Shown: positions 11,496 to 31,418 of the stretch, in pieces | Layout: each line of letters starts with the position of its first letter | Position numbering within the stretch: position 1 is the first letter of the stretch | Source of the DNA: Pseudoscleropodium purum | Lineage: Eukaryota > Streptophyta > Bryopsida > Hypnales > Brachytheciaceae | Length of the DNA: 64,000 nt | Assembly (NCBI GenBank): GCA_963969395.1 | Contig: OZ017802.1 | Span: 2,172,501-2,236,500, forward strand | Direction of reading: 5' to 3' | Position numbers and translations under genes: made by a program | The notes under the pieces: model-generated | Seen by the model: the letters and a program-made list of their open reading frames with translations, nothing else | The model's database searches: none | Told to the model about the DNA's origin: nothing

Positions 11496-12457
11496 TCTGT
11501 TATTGCAGTAGATTCGATTGAGATTTAGCTGGAAGATTACTAGCACAGGAGAACTGAATTCAAAATGTCCATCTACAGATTTTTGGAAGAGCTCCATAGT
11601 CAATGTTAAGCGATGATAGAATAGCTAGGATACACTCGGCATGGAATTTGGACACAACTCAAGGACATTCGTCCAATTTCCCGTAGTGAATTTCTCCTGG
11701 GTTGAAAAATTGAGTAAGCGTGAAATCGATCGAGTTGAATTGTTTGCAGTTCACGATCGAGAAGATCGATTTCAGATTTCGGTTTCGATCTTAGCAGGAG
11801 TTTGTGTTGATCGGGGATGCTGTACGTACAGAATTACTTGCACAGTTAGTAAGCTTGAGATTGAGAGGAGCACCGCTAGCTGCAGACGATCGATCGTTTG
11901 CTCTAGTTGAATTGTTCGCACTTCTTGAGAATGATCGATGCTTTGTGTTTAGAAATTAATTTTCAGCAGGTGGCTGCAGGTGTCGATCGGAAGTTTAGTC
12001 TCTTCAGTTTCTGATTGTGTAAATTATGGACTAGTAGGGCTCAAGAGCAAGCGAGGAGTCTCGAGAGCAATTTAATTAGGACATAATCGTGCCACGTCAG
12101 TTTCCTCAGATTTTCACTTTTGGGTTGTTCTAAGCCATCTAAGGGCTTAGATTGAGGGTTGATTTTAGAGCTCGTGGTGGGATTCTGTGCGTGTGGAATG
12201 CGTGTTGTGATTTGATTTTAAGTTCCGGTGAAATGACCAAAGAAATTGGGACAAAATCCATTTTGTCCTTTCTGCCAAAAGTGTCCAGAAGTAGACAAAT
12301 TGGGGTCTGGAATGCCTTAAAATTTTGTTCTGCAGCGAAGACAAATGTATGTTCCTTGTGTTTGGATTTAATTAATTCTGACTTTGAGGCCCAGTTTTGC
12401 TAACAATTGGGCGTTTTCAATATTGCCGTGGCGCAGAATTCTGGTCGAGTGCGCGCC

Positions 12458-20182
<7,725 letters not shown>

Positions 20183-21882
20183 ATCTGTGGAATTATCTAC
20201 AACGATCTGAGTTCAAAATGCCTCTAGTAATCCGCCTCCTCCGTAGCAAATTGGTGTAGTTAAATGTATCGGTATGTTGTTTTGATTTTGATTTCTGTGT
20301 CCATAGAAAACTAATTTGATAGGTGTAGAAAAAAGGTAAACTGGACACCACCAATGTGTGGTGGTTTGGGAATGTATATTTTTTGAGCCATGGCAGCTTG
20401 ACTGGTTTGAAGTTGCACGACAAGAGTGGACCTGCTCATTGTATGCCTCTTACATATGTATCGAATAAAGTGCCTGCAATATCAAGGTTTTGGAAGCTAC
20501 CTTTTGCAAATTGCTCTAACTGGACAGTTTAATGTGTCGGGTCCTATCTATTGGGCAGTGCTCAAGGGCTAGAAAGTTGGAGATGTGAAGAAGTTGTAGC
20601 TTACATGTTGTCCCTATACTTCTGTATTTCAATGTTGCAACCTTCAAGTGAATTTGGTCGAGGAAATCTTTAGTTTCATATGTTGCCACCTCTTAAGCTT
20701 AGTGCATCTGTTAATAATTACATAAAATCAAATTAAGTTCTCCAAAACCTTTGCACTCGTGAATGCAAGTAACCAATAATCTTGGCAACAAATGACGAAA
20801 AGGAATTCCTCATAATGATAAAAAGCATCTACTTTAAGAGAGGTCGTGTTCGTATAGTTGGCTTTCGATAAAGGTTTTACACAAACTTCCTCACAATAAC
20901 TTCTGTCACTGCAAAGCCTCCCCAGTCACCCCTTCAGTCGAGACTCCAGAGCCAACAAATCCGCCAACAAATTCATTTGATAACGATTCTGATAACAAAT
21001 GGTTACAAAATGAGAAGTTCTGCTAACCCAATCTACGCAGAGTCGACTATTAAATTATGCCGAGTAAAGCTCTCATCCGAGTATTTACAATCTGTCTACC
21101 CAAATCTCAGCAGCGAAGTAAACCCCTAAACCCTGCAATTCAACTCTCTTTGTTGCCCTTCCAACACTCAACTCACCAACGGAATCGAGGTACTCGATTT
21201 CCAATGCGGAAACTGAACAAACAATGGACAGTCTCTAAGCTAGAGACACCCAAATAGCCACTTGCTTAAGATGCTCAGCAAGTGTACATCCCTTCATCAA
21301 TTCTCACCTATTTCCAAAGAAACAATTGTAGAACATCATCCCAAAGTTAGAACATCACCATAAATCTTTTACCCTTGCATAGAGTATTCAAATAACACAT
21401 TCGACTTTAATGCATTGACCAAAATCCTCTTTCACTAAACAACAAAAAAATAAAACGAATCGTTGTACCTATCTAATAGACTAACAGGAATTACGTTCAA
21501 TTACCCAAGAATGGCAATTTTGGGTGTCTCCACCTTGAAACAAAGAAAACCTATGCCCTTCATGATTGCTGCGTATAGGATCCAAATAACACATTCTTTC
21601 GTGCATTTAAATCCTCTTTCAATCACCAACAAGAAGGTTAATTAAAAAATTTGCCAATCTAATACCAAGGATTCAGTTTAACAGCCTCAACGACAATTTT
21701 GGGTGACCCTACTTTGAAACAAGAAAACGAAGACCCAGTGTAACTTTTTGCATCCAGTATCCCAAGAACACATTCTTCGGTGAATAAGAATCCTTCACTC
21801 CAACAAGAACGAAAATAAACTAATTTGACCAGCAGTCCAACAACAGGAACTATGATCAGTCACAAAATCGTTAAAATCGTTT
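20183..21882. other. Region between convergent genes (both 3' flanks)
   Basis: Lies between the stop of the malic enzyme (+) and the stop of the GT47 gene (-), so it should hold both 3' UTRs. Short frames (20193-20423, 21057-21257, 21463-21645) have no recognisable content. From about 21,350 to 21,800 there are loosely repeated phrases ('cattctttcg', 'aacaagaa...gaa', 'ttttgggtg.c') spaced roughly 120-180 bp apart, which suggests a decayed tandem duplication. Confidence 0.45.
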
Positions 21883-21883
21883 T

Positions 21884-21915
21884 TAGGGTTTAGGGGTTAG
21901 GGGTTAGGGTTTACC
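21884..21915. repeat. Telomere-type repeats just 3' of the GT47 stop
   Basis: Degenerate TTTAGGG / TTAGGGG units sit directly downstream (in gene sense) of the GT47 stop codon, in the presumed 3' UTR. Confidence 0.75.
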
Positions 21916-21918
21916 TTC

Positions 21919-24900
21919 TCAAGCTCGCACTGCACCCACTGGCTTGGAATCCACGACCGGAGCAGCTACAGCTTCTGTGATTCCGTTGCTGGCGTTTTGG
22001 TGCACCCGCAGTTGGAAATTGGCCATCACGTGATCAATGGTGGTGTCGAACGCGTCCCGGAACTTCACCAGCCCTTGCGCGTACACCAGGCGCGGAATCA
22101 TTTCGATGACCGTCTCTTGCAGCTGCCGCACTTGGGCGGGTGGAAGCTTGGAAAGCACGTCTTCGATCTGGACGCCCGCTAGGATGTCTTGCTTGGGGAT
22201 GAAGACGGAGTAGGAGCGGTGATCGGATGGGAAGTGCCAGCGGTATTGGAGGTACGCACTCTTGCTCCAGAAAAAGACGGGGATGCAGCCCGCCACGAGG
22301 GCGTCGAAGATCGAGCGGCGCGTGAAGCTGTCGCCGCGTGGTTGCAAACAGAACGTCGACCTGCACAGAAAATAAATGTAACGCGAGTCATGGCAACGCC
22401 GTCTCCAGGGTTTAGGGTTTAGGGGGGGGCGGAAAATTTCTATGTAGGATATTGATGGTCACTGGTGGCAATGGTTGAGAGGAGGAAGATTTTAATGATA
22501 GCTAGCTCTTCTTTAATTGTGTTCATAAACCCCTAAAGAATCTGACTTAAAAGATATGAATTAAACCAAGCGCATAATGTTACCTTTCATGACTAAGTGC
22601 AGTGTTCAATTTTGAGGTTCAAGCCTTGGATCTTTCAACATACTTAAAACCATAGACCAAGAAATGGAGGGCAGGTCAACCGAGCATCATCATAATCAGA
22701 TTCTGCACTTGGATTTTGCAAACTAGGTGTCAAATCTATTTTCAAAAAGGGAGTTTGGCTGTGTGTTGAAAATGCCATTTGAATTCTCATTATGTATTGC
22801 AATGGCAATCGAGGATAGAGTTTGCATACTGTAGCCTTGATTGCCATTATTTGTTCCATATTAGGGATTTCCTGTTTCCTGTTCTACAATTCTTGCAACA
22901 GATTGCCAAAGCAGTCGTCACATCAAGCGATCAACAATTTGATCCTGTGACTGGTTTGCGTCGCTTACCTCATGAACAGCTTGGTCGTAGCGAGCGCGTC
23001 CTCCTCCAGGCACTTCCCTTCCGAACAATCCAGCACCGCGCAACTCTCCGCTTTCTCACACTGCTCAGACAACGCCACCCGAAAATCATTCGAAAACTTG
23101 CTCCGCTTCCCTCCCGCGAAGCTAAACAGCAGATCCCTCTTCCTCCCCCGAACCTCATTCTGCCACTCCACCACTTCGCTATCATTCCTCGGATGAAACG
23201 CCGTCGGGTAGGGAATAGCCGTCTCAGACTCATCCCATGGATTCCTTTCCAACGCCAGCTTCGTCACGTTCGCCATCTCCGCCATATTAATCAACCCGGA
23301 GCCCCAGCCATGGTCGCTTTTGCGACGAAAGTCCCACGTGATTCTCCCCAGAAACAGGAAATGGTCTAGACCCTGGCGACGCTTCCAGTATGGACTGCGG
23401 GAGAGCCACGCCACGAGCTCCTTCCCGAGCCTGTCTCTGTCAAGGGGAGTGAATATCGTATCGTTGAAGAGGAAGCGAGCGACGTCGAGGCCGCCGTAGT
23501 AAGGGATGAAAAACGCCTTCGCGAGCTCCGGGTTGTGAGTGCGGCAAGGGTGCGTGAGGATGCGCTTGTGGAAGATGACCTCACCGTTGAATTGGTCGGT
23601 GGCGTACCAGGGGCCGGAAGAGGCGTTTTGCTGGTTCTGGAGGGGGGACGACTTGAGATGTGTCCCGAGGCCGGAATTCGAAAGCTCCTCGCAGCGGTCG
23701 CCCCAGGCGAGTAACTGAGAGCAATTCTCGAGTAATTCGGTGTTGAATTTTTTAGGTAATATGTAGACGTACAGCAAGCCTTGTGGACATGTCGTGTTGT
23801 TGCTGGCTCTGGCGGCCGTTGCATTCCGGAGGGTGGCATTCTGTGCTGCTACTGATGGCACGCTTAGCGGACTCGCCGCCTGCTCGAACACGACCAAGCT
23901 TGTCGAATTTCTCGCCAGAGATTCTGAGGGTTGATCCAAGCTCGTGTTCCTAGAAGAGATTTCCAAGCTCGAGTTCCTCATTGAGATTCCCAAGCTCGTG
24001 TTCCCCGACGAGATTTCAACCAAGCTTGAGTTCCCTGATGAGCTTCCAGCCAAGCTTGAGTTCCCTGATGAGATATCAGCCAAGCTTGAGTTCCCTAATG
24101 AGATTTCAGCCAAGCTCATGTTCCTTGACGAGATTTCCAAGCTCGTGCTCACCGGCGAAATCTCCAAGCTCTTGTTACTCCTCGTCGAGATTTCCAAGCT
24201 GGTGTTACTCCTGCCTGCATTGAAACCAGGAAGAGGTCCTCGTCGAGTTTCGAAGCTCACTTCCGAACGCGGTACGGTGACTTCGGGATCCACCTCAGCG
24301 AGCTCATCGACTTCGGGCTCCTCCTCGTCAGGTTGCTCATCGTCGAGAACAGGTGTTGGTGGTCGAATTCTCGCAACAGGCGCTATGGAATCACTCACAT
24401 TCGACCTGATTCTCGCAACAGGCGCAACGAAATCACTCACATTCGCTGCAACGCTCGCAACCGAATCACTCACATTCGGTGTAATTCTCGCCCCTGGAGC
24501 AATGGTAGCACTCACATTCGAAGCATGAACTCTCGCAATGACACCACTCGCATTTTTCCCCTCGCGAGCCCGCGCATATCCTTCTCTACTCCGCTGCCTC
24601 AGATCGCCATAGCCAACGGTTCGGGCACGGAACCGAATACTATCTCTCTCGAGTGAGGATCTTAGATTCGCGGCGAACTCTTTCCTTATTCGCCACGAAG
24701 CGCCCTTCGTCCCTCTCGCTGCTTCGATATCACTCGCTATGGCGGCAACCCCTGTCGCCGGAAGATCACGTCCCATCTGAACCCGCTCCTGTCGCAAACC
24801 TCCCACCACACTCGAGCTGTTGCGCGCATCACCAATGGCTCTACCTCTTCGAAGACGGCTGCGTCCCTCGCGTAATCCTGCATTGGCGCCATGACTGTTC

Positions 24901-25346
24901 CTGAAAACCGTAGTAGCGTTCACCTTACGAAGCGCAGGTCCTCTTGCCGTTGCAAGTGGACTCGCCACTCCCCGTTTTGTTCCCCGTTGCGGTTTCCGTT
25001 TCGGTTCAATCCACTTGACGCGCAAGAGCGCGCTTCGATCGCTACACCTGATGGTGCTTCCTTTCACGACTTCGGTCACCACTCGGCCGTTAGCGTCGAT
25101 ACAGTTCGGGGAAGTGGTGGAAATTCCAAACATCCGCCATAACCAGGAACCGCTGCTCACAGCAGGTGCAGCTTTGTCTAGCGCGCCCGAGGCATCGATT
25201 TCTGCTTGTGTGGAGCTCCACGGCGCTTTCATGAGGCACACGACGAGCACGAGCTGCAGCACGAGCACGGCCACGAGAATGACGCGGCCGCGGCTCATGA
25301 GAGCGCCGCCTCCATTCGACCCGCCTCGCTTCGGCGATCCCCCCAT
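21919..25346 (-). CDS. GT47 exostosin-family glycosyltransferase, MUR3/xyloglucan-galactosyltransferase-like (939 aa, 2 exons)
   Basis: Golgi type II membrane glycosyltransferase. Exons on the minus strand: 25346-22969 and 22360-21919; the junction codon is AG|G and the total is 2820 nt. A short basic tail precedes a membrane anchor (VILVAVLVLQLVLVVCL, about residues 22-38), then a ~480-residue Ser/Asn-rich stem, then the exostosin domain from CPQGLLYVYILPKKFN (residue 520) to about 905. Family landmarks are PWYATDQFNGEVIFHKRI, FFIPYYGGLD, the HFLFLGRITWDFRR segment, LLFSFAGG and, in exon 2, STFCLQPRGDS plus RSIFDALVAGCIPVFF. Plant members of this clade add galactose or related sugars to xyloglucan; the donor here is inferred, not shown. 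At 939 aa it is much longer than the usual ~500-650, almost all from the stem, which holds 21 N-X-S/T sequons, nine of them in a repeat at about 370-472. Confidence 0.92.
22404..22428. repeat. Telomere-type repeat plus G-run in the GT47 intron
   Basis: GGGTTTAGGGTTTAGGGGGGGG lies close to the 3' end (in gene sense) of the single GT47 intron (22361-22968), about 45-65 bp from its acceptor. In the transcript it reads as C-rich CCCTAAACCC. Confidence 0.75.
23935..24235 (-). repeat. Coding tandem repeat in the GT47 stem
   Basis: On the plus strand, units of about 27-39 bp related to CCAAGCTTGAGTTCCCTGA plus GAGAT(T/A)TC recur about ten times. In the protein this gives a motif like N-x-S-L-E-I-S-x-x (variants NTSLEIS, NKSLEIS, NMSLAEIS, NSSLADIS, NSSLVEIS). 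A second, looser repeat (NVSDS.APVARI) lies at 24365-24535, residues about 270-327. Confidence 0.85.
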
Positions 25347-25359
25347 TGCAACTCTTCAC

Positions 25360-25803
25360 CACAATCGACCACCGAAAACAGGTTTGCAAATTTTCACAAG
25401 CGCATTCTCCTTCTAAGCTACTCAATTGGGTCCATTCTTCGGCATTCCCGGATCATTCCGTGCGCTACTCGTGACCGATTGTAGCATTCTACCGTTAGTG
25501 ACGCTCAATTGACGACAAGCTTCAAAATTTCAGAAAGTGCATTCTACTTTCTAATCTAATCTAATAACTCCAGCCATTCTTCGGCCTTCTCTGATAGTTA
25601 GATCCAAGATCTACTCGTGATCTCTCCTAGTATTCTACCACCAGTGACGATGAATCAATCGAAAACAAGCTTCCAAGAATTCAGAATTGCATTTCTTCCT
25701 TGCGATCCAAAATCACTCTAGCAATTATTCCATTTCTGTGATTGCTAGATACAACATCTGCTCGTGATCGATTCTAGCATACTACCGTTAGTGAACTTTC
25801 AAA
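25360..25803. repeat. Three ~147 bp tandem repeats upstream of the GT47 start
   Basis: Marker segments CTACTCGTGA (25465), CTACTCGTGA (25611) and CTGCTCGTGA (25758) are spaced 146 and 147 bp apart. Each is followed by a related 'tagcattctaccgttagtga'-type block and preceded by 'acaagctt..aa.ttcagaa.tgcatt'-type sequence. The first unit abuts the start codon at 25346, so the array is in the 5' UTR and core promoter. Confidence 0.8.
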
Positions 25804-26887
25804 TGTGGGTTCCTCTCCTTTTAAGCATTGGACCTGCCCCTTCTCGATCTACCCCCAAAAATCGAATGTCGCACTCGAAACTGGCGCAGGGGTGGCATTT
25901 GCAGTTGCATTTTTTTTTTTGGGGGGGGGGCGGGATTGAATCCAATAATTTGGAATTGAAGGACTGTGTTCGAAGGGAAGCCAGGCACTCAAGGGCAGCC
26001 TTACTACCTTACCTTTGGATTCCACAATCATTTGGATTAATCATCGTTTTCGCCAACTGGATCAAAACTTTAAAAGCCCCCATAATGGGACTGGGCTCCT
26101 GTGCAACGGTGTGTCGGGTGTGCGCAGGCCCCAGGTTTCGCATTCAATCTGCTCATCAGGGAGTGGGTGTGCAAAAGCAAGGGCAATCAATAACTTCAAG
26201 CACTGGTCCGGACTTCAGTCCGCTGATTCAAGGACGGGTTGTTTGGTTTTGTTTTTGTTTTCTGAACAAATGGAAAAGATCCATTCATTTGCATTAAAAA
26301 ACAGCGGACAAAGACAACGATTCCAGGACGGTTTGGGGACACTTGTGTATCATGGTCTAGCTTGGGAGCAATCAGTGAAATCAGTGGGTAATAATATATA
26401 ATACGGAAAATGCGCAACCCATATGCTACGAGGAATGTCGGTGTTACCGAGGAATCAGTGGCACGGGAACTTTGACAGAATCTCTTCAAGAAGTGACCTG
26501 GTGCCCCGCCTGGTGCTTCGAAGTGCACACAATATGTTTTACGCTTGGCACAGGAAGGAGCACGTTGATTGTAGCACGCTGGGAACGCATTCTGGGAATC
26601 GAACAGTGAAAAACTTGGAATCCCAGGTGGTCAAATTAAATAATGAGTTCACGAGTTCATGCGCTGGACTTGATCTAATAAGTGAAGAAGATCAAGTCTA
26701 TTACTTCCAGAATTAGAAGTCCACCCTCGGGTACCTGAGATGTTCATTTTCGTTCTGAAATGTCGCCCATGGATACATAAGAGCAGAAGTGATATGGGAG
26801 TGGTAATAGGCTGGTTTACCTTAGTGTTACTACTACGCAGGTGTATTAGTCATAAGACTCAAGCTACAGTAGCTTTTGAAGTACACG
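25804..26887. other. GT47 upstream flank, no gene supported
   Basis: Several overlapping frames on both strands (25764-26297 and 26015-26401 plus, 26196-26528 minus, 26423-26716 plus) have no recognisable domain or splice partner. A homopolymer junction of T's followed by about ten G's and CGGG sits at 25910-25932. Some of this region is probably the distal GT47 promoter. Confidence 0.4.
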
Positions 26888-29225
26888 AAAGAGTGAAATT
26901 AAGTTGCTCCGCATTACTTTCTCAATATTTTACACTATATCAAATATTTACTACTACTACATAGGAGTGCACCTATTTTTTCGGTGTTGTTGTAATTGGG
27001 ACTTATGAACCTCCATGTGTATAAATGAAAATATTTGTAAAAATATTTGTTGGCTTTGATGGATTGTAAAGTAACTATTTTGGAGTAAGGCAACTTAATT
27101 ACTTGAGCAATATAATTTCAATTTTTAGTGTAGATGAACTAAATAGCATGTTCCCTCGACCTTTAAAGGATGTGGCCCCCTATAAACAAAGTAATCACCT
27201 AAATGCTTTGATTATGGAACCAATGTATACCTTTTTTGTTTCTACACTAAACAATTAAGTCATCCATGAGAGTTTTTTCATCCTTAATGTCTTTTGAGGA
27301 TTAATAAGTTATCTTAAAAGTCACTCAATCAGTTTATCTTGTTGTATAATAGAAGCTATCCTATTTATTCCATGTTTCAATACAAGATCTACTCCACTAG
27401 TACATAGTGGCTATAATAGAGTTCAACCATATTGTGGTATAGTAATTACACTTAAAATAGTCCACTTTTCAAAATTGACCCCTATTGTTGAAGGAAAATT
27501 GAATAGAGAAAATATCCAAAATGGTATGTATGACAAGGACAAATGTAAGGTGAATTTTGAATAGTGTATAATTCTATTAATAGTACAATGGAAGTGGCTC
27601 CCTTACAAATGGTCAATTTTGGATACATTTTCTATTGTTTTAACTTTTGTCTTTTGTAATATCTTTTCTTCATGGACATCAAATGCATTTTGGCATCACC
27701 TACAAGACACTTTTAGCACACTACACATTGCATTTTTGAAATTTTGTAACTAATTTACAATGCATTCAAAAATTATAGAACCACTTACATTTTGATTCTT
27801 AGCTAAGGGAGTTGACCCATTTCCAACCACTCAAGCAATTACAGGCATGTGGAGTGCAAATTTCATGAGTGCAAATTTTTTATCTAATGTAAAAATAGAG
27901 ATTGGAAAGATTATATAAATTTTCAGAATTTTTTAACTAAAAATATAATTATCATAAATTTTAAAGCTAAATTGTATTGTATGACCTATATTGGTCATAT
28001 AGACTTTTCTATTTTCAATCATGGGCTAGTTGTAGAATCAACCAAGGGCCAGTTGCAATGTTGAAAGCGTGATAATCAATGATAATGTGCCACAACTACT
28101 TTGGGAACTGCACCACAATTTTATAGAAAGAGATCAATCTATAGGCTAGAAATGGAGGGAGGGGTGATCAAAAGTGGGTGGGCTCCTATAGTCCCTCAAC
28201 TATATGCAAAAATTGTTCATTTCTTAAAACATATTGATTATGCCACAAAGCTTATTTGTACAATTTTAGGTGTAAGGTAGACATACCCAATACCAACCGT
28301 TGACCTAACACCACCTAAATGTACAGTTGTCATTGATTTTAGAGTGAGAATTTATGATGATACTACATGCCTTAACTTCACAATAAGTAAAGTTAAGGCA
28401 TGTACTTCTGTTATAGATTTTCATTCTAAAATCAACAAGTATCCTACATTTGGGTGGTATTGGTTTAGCCGTTGATATTGGGTATGTCAATCTTAGTTAC
28501 CTTGCCTTAACTCAGGAAGGCTGAGCTAATAAATAAAATTCGGTGAACTTTCACATGTCAGGTTGTTGTGAACACATGAAAGAGCATTTGGAAGCCATTC
28601 TTCAATACAGTAGAGAACATTCATTAAATAAGTGACCCCAGTTTTTGTCATTTAATAACATTGAATCCAGTCTTATTATTGTGCTGCCAGTTCTGTTTTC
28701 ATTGTCCCATAACAGAATCATGAACTGTCCACCAGCTCCACTGCACTACAGTAAGTAGTCAGGCGACCAAATACGTAGATACGCCAATAAATACGTAGAT
28801 ACAGAACAAATATGAAGTGAATAATACGGTACTCCCTGCTTTTGTGGTGCACTGCTCATAATAATTCATTCAAGACTTTTCCCAAGTCGAATCAATTGCA
28901 AACGCAGTGGGCTTAATAAATGAGCTACATACACTAAATAAATTGAAACTGAAATTCGGTTGCCTGAGTAATCAATTAATAATTAATTAGGTTGCTTGAA
29001 TAATTCAGTTGCCTTACCTCAAGAAAGTTACTTTATAAACCATCAAAGTCAACAAATATTTGTACAGATATCTCCATTTGTACACCGCTTGGAGATTCAT
29101 GAGTCCTAATTACAATAATATAATAGTAGTGCATTCTTGTGTAGTAACAACAATAAATATTTGTATAGTATCAAATGCTGAGAAATTAGTGTGTGCAATC
29201 TAATTTCAATATTTAGCGTTGCTAA
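26888..29225. mobile_element. ~2.3 kb fold-back element with long imperfect inverted arms
   Basis: The segment at about 26888-27150 is repeated in reverse complement at about 28905-29220. Shared tracts include the block around AAATATTTGTTGGCTTTGATG, 'ggagtgcac', 'gtaattgggactcat'-like sequence, and 'taaggcaactgaattattcaagcaac'-like sequence (given in fragments). The ~1.75 kb interior has no coding capacity and contains another inverted repeat. Fits a non-autonomous DNA transposon with long TIRs; target duplication not identified. Confidence 0.6.
28280..28488. mobile_element. ~210 bp fold-back MITE nested in the larger element
   Basis: Ends GACATACCCAATAYCAAC and the reverse complement. The arms pair along most of their length (ACCACCYAAATGTA, ATTTTAGARTGARAATYTAT) and close on CATGCCTTAACTT / AAGTTAAGGCATG at 28367-28403. 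No coding capacity. Confidence 0.7.
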
Positions 29226-30369
29226 TGTATTGTTCATTCAATAGCAAGAGAATCTTTATTGGGGTTGGGGTGAAAATCAATAATTAGTTGTTCAAAATCC
29301 TACACCGCAATTAATTGAGTTAATTTATATCAATGTCACTAAATCAACAACCATGTCATAAGTATTCTATACTTTACTCCTATGTGAATGGGATACGTTT
29401 TAAGTAGAAATCATCGAAAACCATCATCACTTTGAGCTTTGAGAAAAAATGAAAAAATTAGAAATTTACAATTAATATTAAAACAGAAAGTATCTAATAT
29501 TGAACTAGATTAATATAAGGATGCGTAGGAAAAAATTGGAAACTTTAGCCATATAAGATAATAGTGTTTGAAGTTAGAAGAAAAGATTTTTTTTTAGCCT
29601 TTCTTGATAGGCTTAGTAAACTTCTACTTCTACTCATTTTGGGATGGCATTTTTGCAACACAAATAATTATTTTGGATAATTGCATATTGCATCACGTTA
29701 GTTACATACATTCCAACTTTTTAAAGTAGAGTAGGTGCTTAGAACAAATTGATTGAAAGTTGCTTGCATTAGTAAAAATTTGAACCCTAAACCCCCATAG
29801 TGCAAGTACAAAAAAAATAAAAAATACTTTTTTGAAAAAAAATGATAATTTAACATAATAATAATGATGATGATGATGATGATGATGATGATAATAAAAC
29901 ATAATTAAAAAATAGTAAGACCTAATGTAGTTCAAACATGGCATCAATAGTGTCACATCAAATGCTTTCATTAAATAATAATAAATAATAATAATAAATA
30001 TTCTTATTTCTTCTTTAATTGCATAGGGGTCAAAACTCGCTGAAATTTTTCCTAATGCCCTTGGTAAAAAACTTCATCACAACATCACTTTTTATTTTGG
30101 GGACTAAATTCTTACGAAGAGGGTGCATTTTGCTTGGGTGTCAATTCAATAGAATCCACTCAAAATTGTAAGAATTCAAATTTTCCAATATTTTCTTTGA
30201 CAAACATCTTCCTTGTGCATGTTGGGTCATCCAAGTGTCTCCAATTTCTATGCATAAAAAACTTAGTTGTAACGCAAGCAACTAATATATAAAATTTAAT
30301 CCTTATAATGTACACAATCTTAACAAAATAGTCTAGTAAGAGTCAAGTTTAGGCGCACCATAATTTGAA
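29226..30369. other. AT-rich intergenic DNA, no gene seen
   Basis: No recognisable protein. It contains a short ATG microsatellite and several A/T homopolymers. Confidence 0.5.
29864..29890. repeat. (ATG)9 microsatellite
   Basis: Nine perfect ATG/GAT units, flanked by ATAATA-rich sequence and a further TAA/AAT microsatellite at 29974-29999. Confidence 0.9.
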
Positions 30370-31321
30370 AGGTACATGGGTCATTGCAAGAAACAATGAC
30401 GGTTTTTTCTCACATTGAAAGTGACTATGTTGTCATCTACTATAACTTTTGAATTATGAACCCAATGCCCCAAACAAAACATATATTTTTATAGTTTTTG
30501 GTTGTAATTGTACCCCTTATTTTTTTTAATTTAAAAAAAATCATTTTTTATTCAAAAATCAATTTTGTTAATTAGTCATGCTTTTGAATTTGGGTTTTTT
30601 TATACTAAATACCAATTCAAATGAATGCTTTGGGGTTGAAATTTTTGTGGTATATTTCTATAGTAGGTAGACATGTTTCTACCAAAGGGCATCTAAAAAA
30701 ACATTATTTTATATTCTCTATATTTGTGCATATAGGCTTCCCTTGTGAGTACACTTGTAAACATTAGAAATGGTTTTAATCTCATTTTTTTTTTGGTCAA
30801 ATATCATCACTATGAAGTCTTTTCTAATGTTCAATTTTAATTTTATTAAGAATTATTTTTTCTATTTTCTACAAATTAAAATTTCCAAATATATACCCTT
30901 TGGGATATATTCTTGGATATTAAATTCTGGATGAAGAAAATACATACTTGGACATTTTTATTTGTAAAGAAAAGGAAAATCAATTTTCCATGAAATAAAA
31001 AATTGGACATTTGGAAGGACTTGTTGGTCATGAGATTTGACCAAAACTATTAGGTCAATACCATTTTTAATGTTCAAAAGTGAGTGTGTAAGGGAGACTT
31101 ATTTGCACAAATGTAGAGAATATAAAATAATAGTTTCTTAGATGCCTTTGGTAGGGACATGTCTACCTACTATAGGAATATACCACAAAATTTCAACTAA
31201 AAATCATTAAGTTGAACCAATATTTAGTTTTAAAAACCCTAATCCAAAAATATGACTAATTAACAAAATAAATAAATAAATAAATTTTAAAAAAAAAAAT
31301 TAAAAAAAATTAAAAAAAAAA

Positions 31322-31418
<97 letters not shown>

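Larger units (their letters stand above)
10794..12457 (+). promoter_or_regulatory. Promoter/5' leader region of the malic enzyme gene
   Basis: GC-rich block (10.79-11.34 kb) with three overlapping frames, none recognisable, followed by a GATC-rich stretch to about 11.95 kb. A plausible donor (TTGGCAG then GTATGG at 11308) and a plausible acceptor at 12434-12436 (GTGGCGCAG) suggest a 5' leader exon spliced to just upstream of the start ATG at 12458. If so, the block before 11.1 kb is promoter. This is inferred from splice-like sites only. Confidence 0.4.

Noticed and set aside
12407..12457. Upstream start for malic enzyme at 12407
   Set aside because: That codon is TTG, with an in-frame TAA just before it; the ATG at 12458 in strong context is the better start.
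22779..23839. Other long frames on both strands over GT47 (22779-23369, 23366-23839, 22970-23233)
   Set aside because: GC-rich coding DNA leaves several frames open; none has domain content and all overlap the exostosin exon.
23944..24528. 194-aa plus-strand frame across the GT47 stem
   Set aside because: Exact antisense shadow of the stem repeat; its periodic composition comes from the repeat units, and the minus frame continues into a recognised catalytic domain.
29702..29971. Frame with a run of histidines
   Set aside because: Produced by the (ATG)9 microsatellite read in reverse; no gene context.
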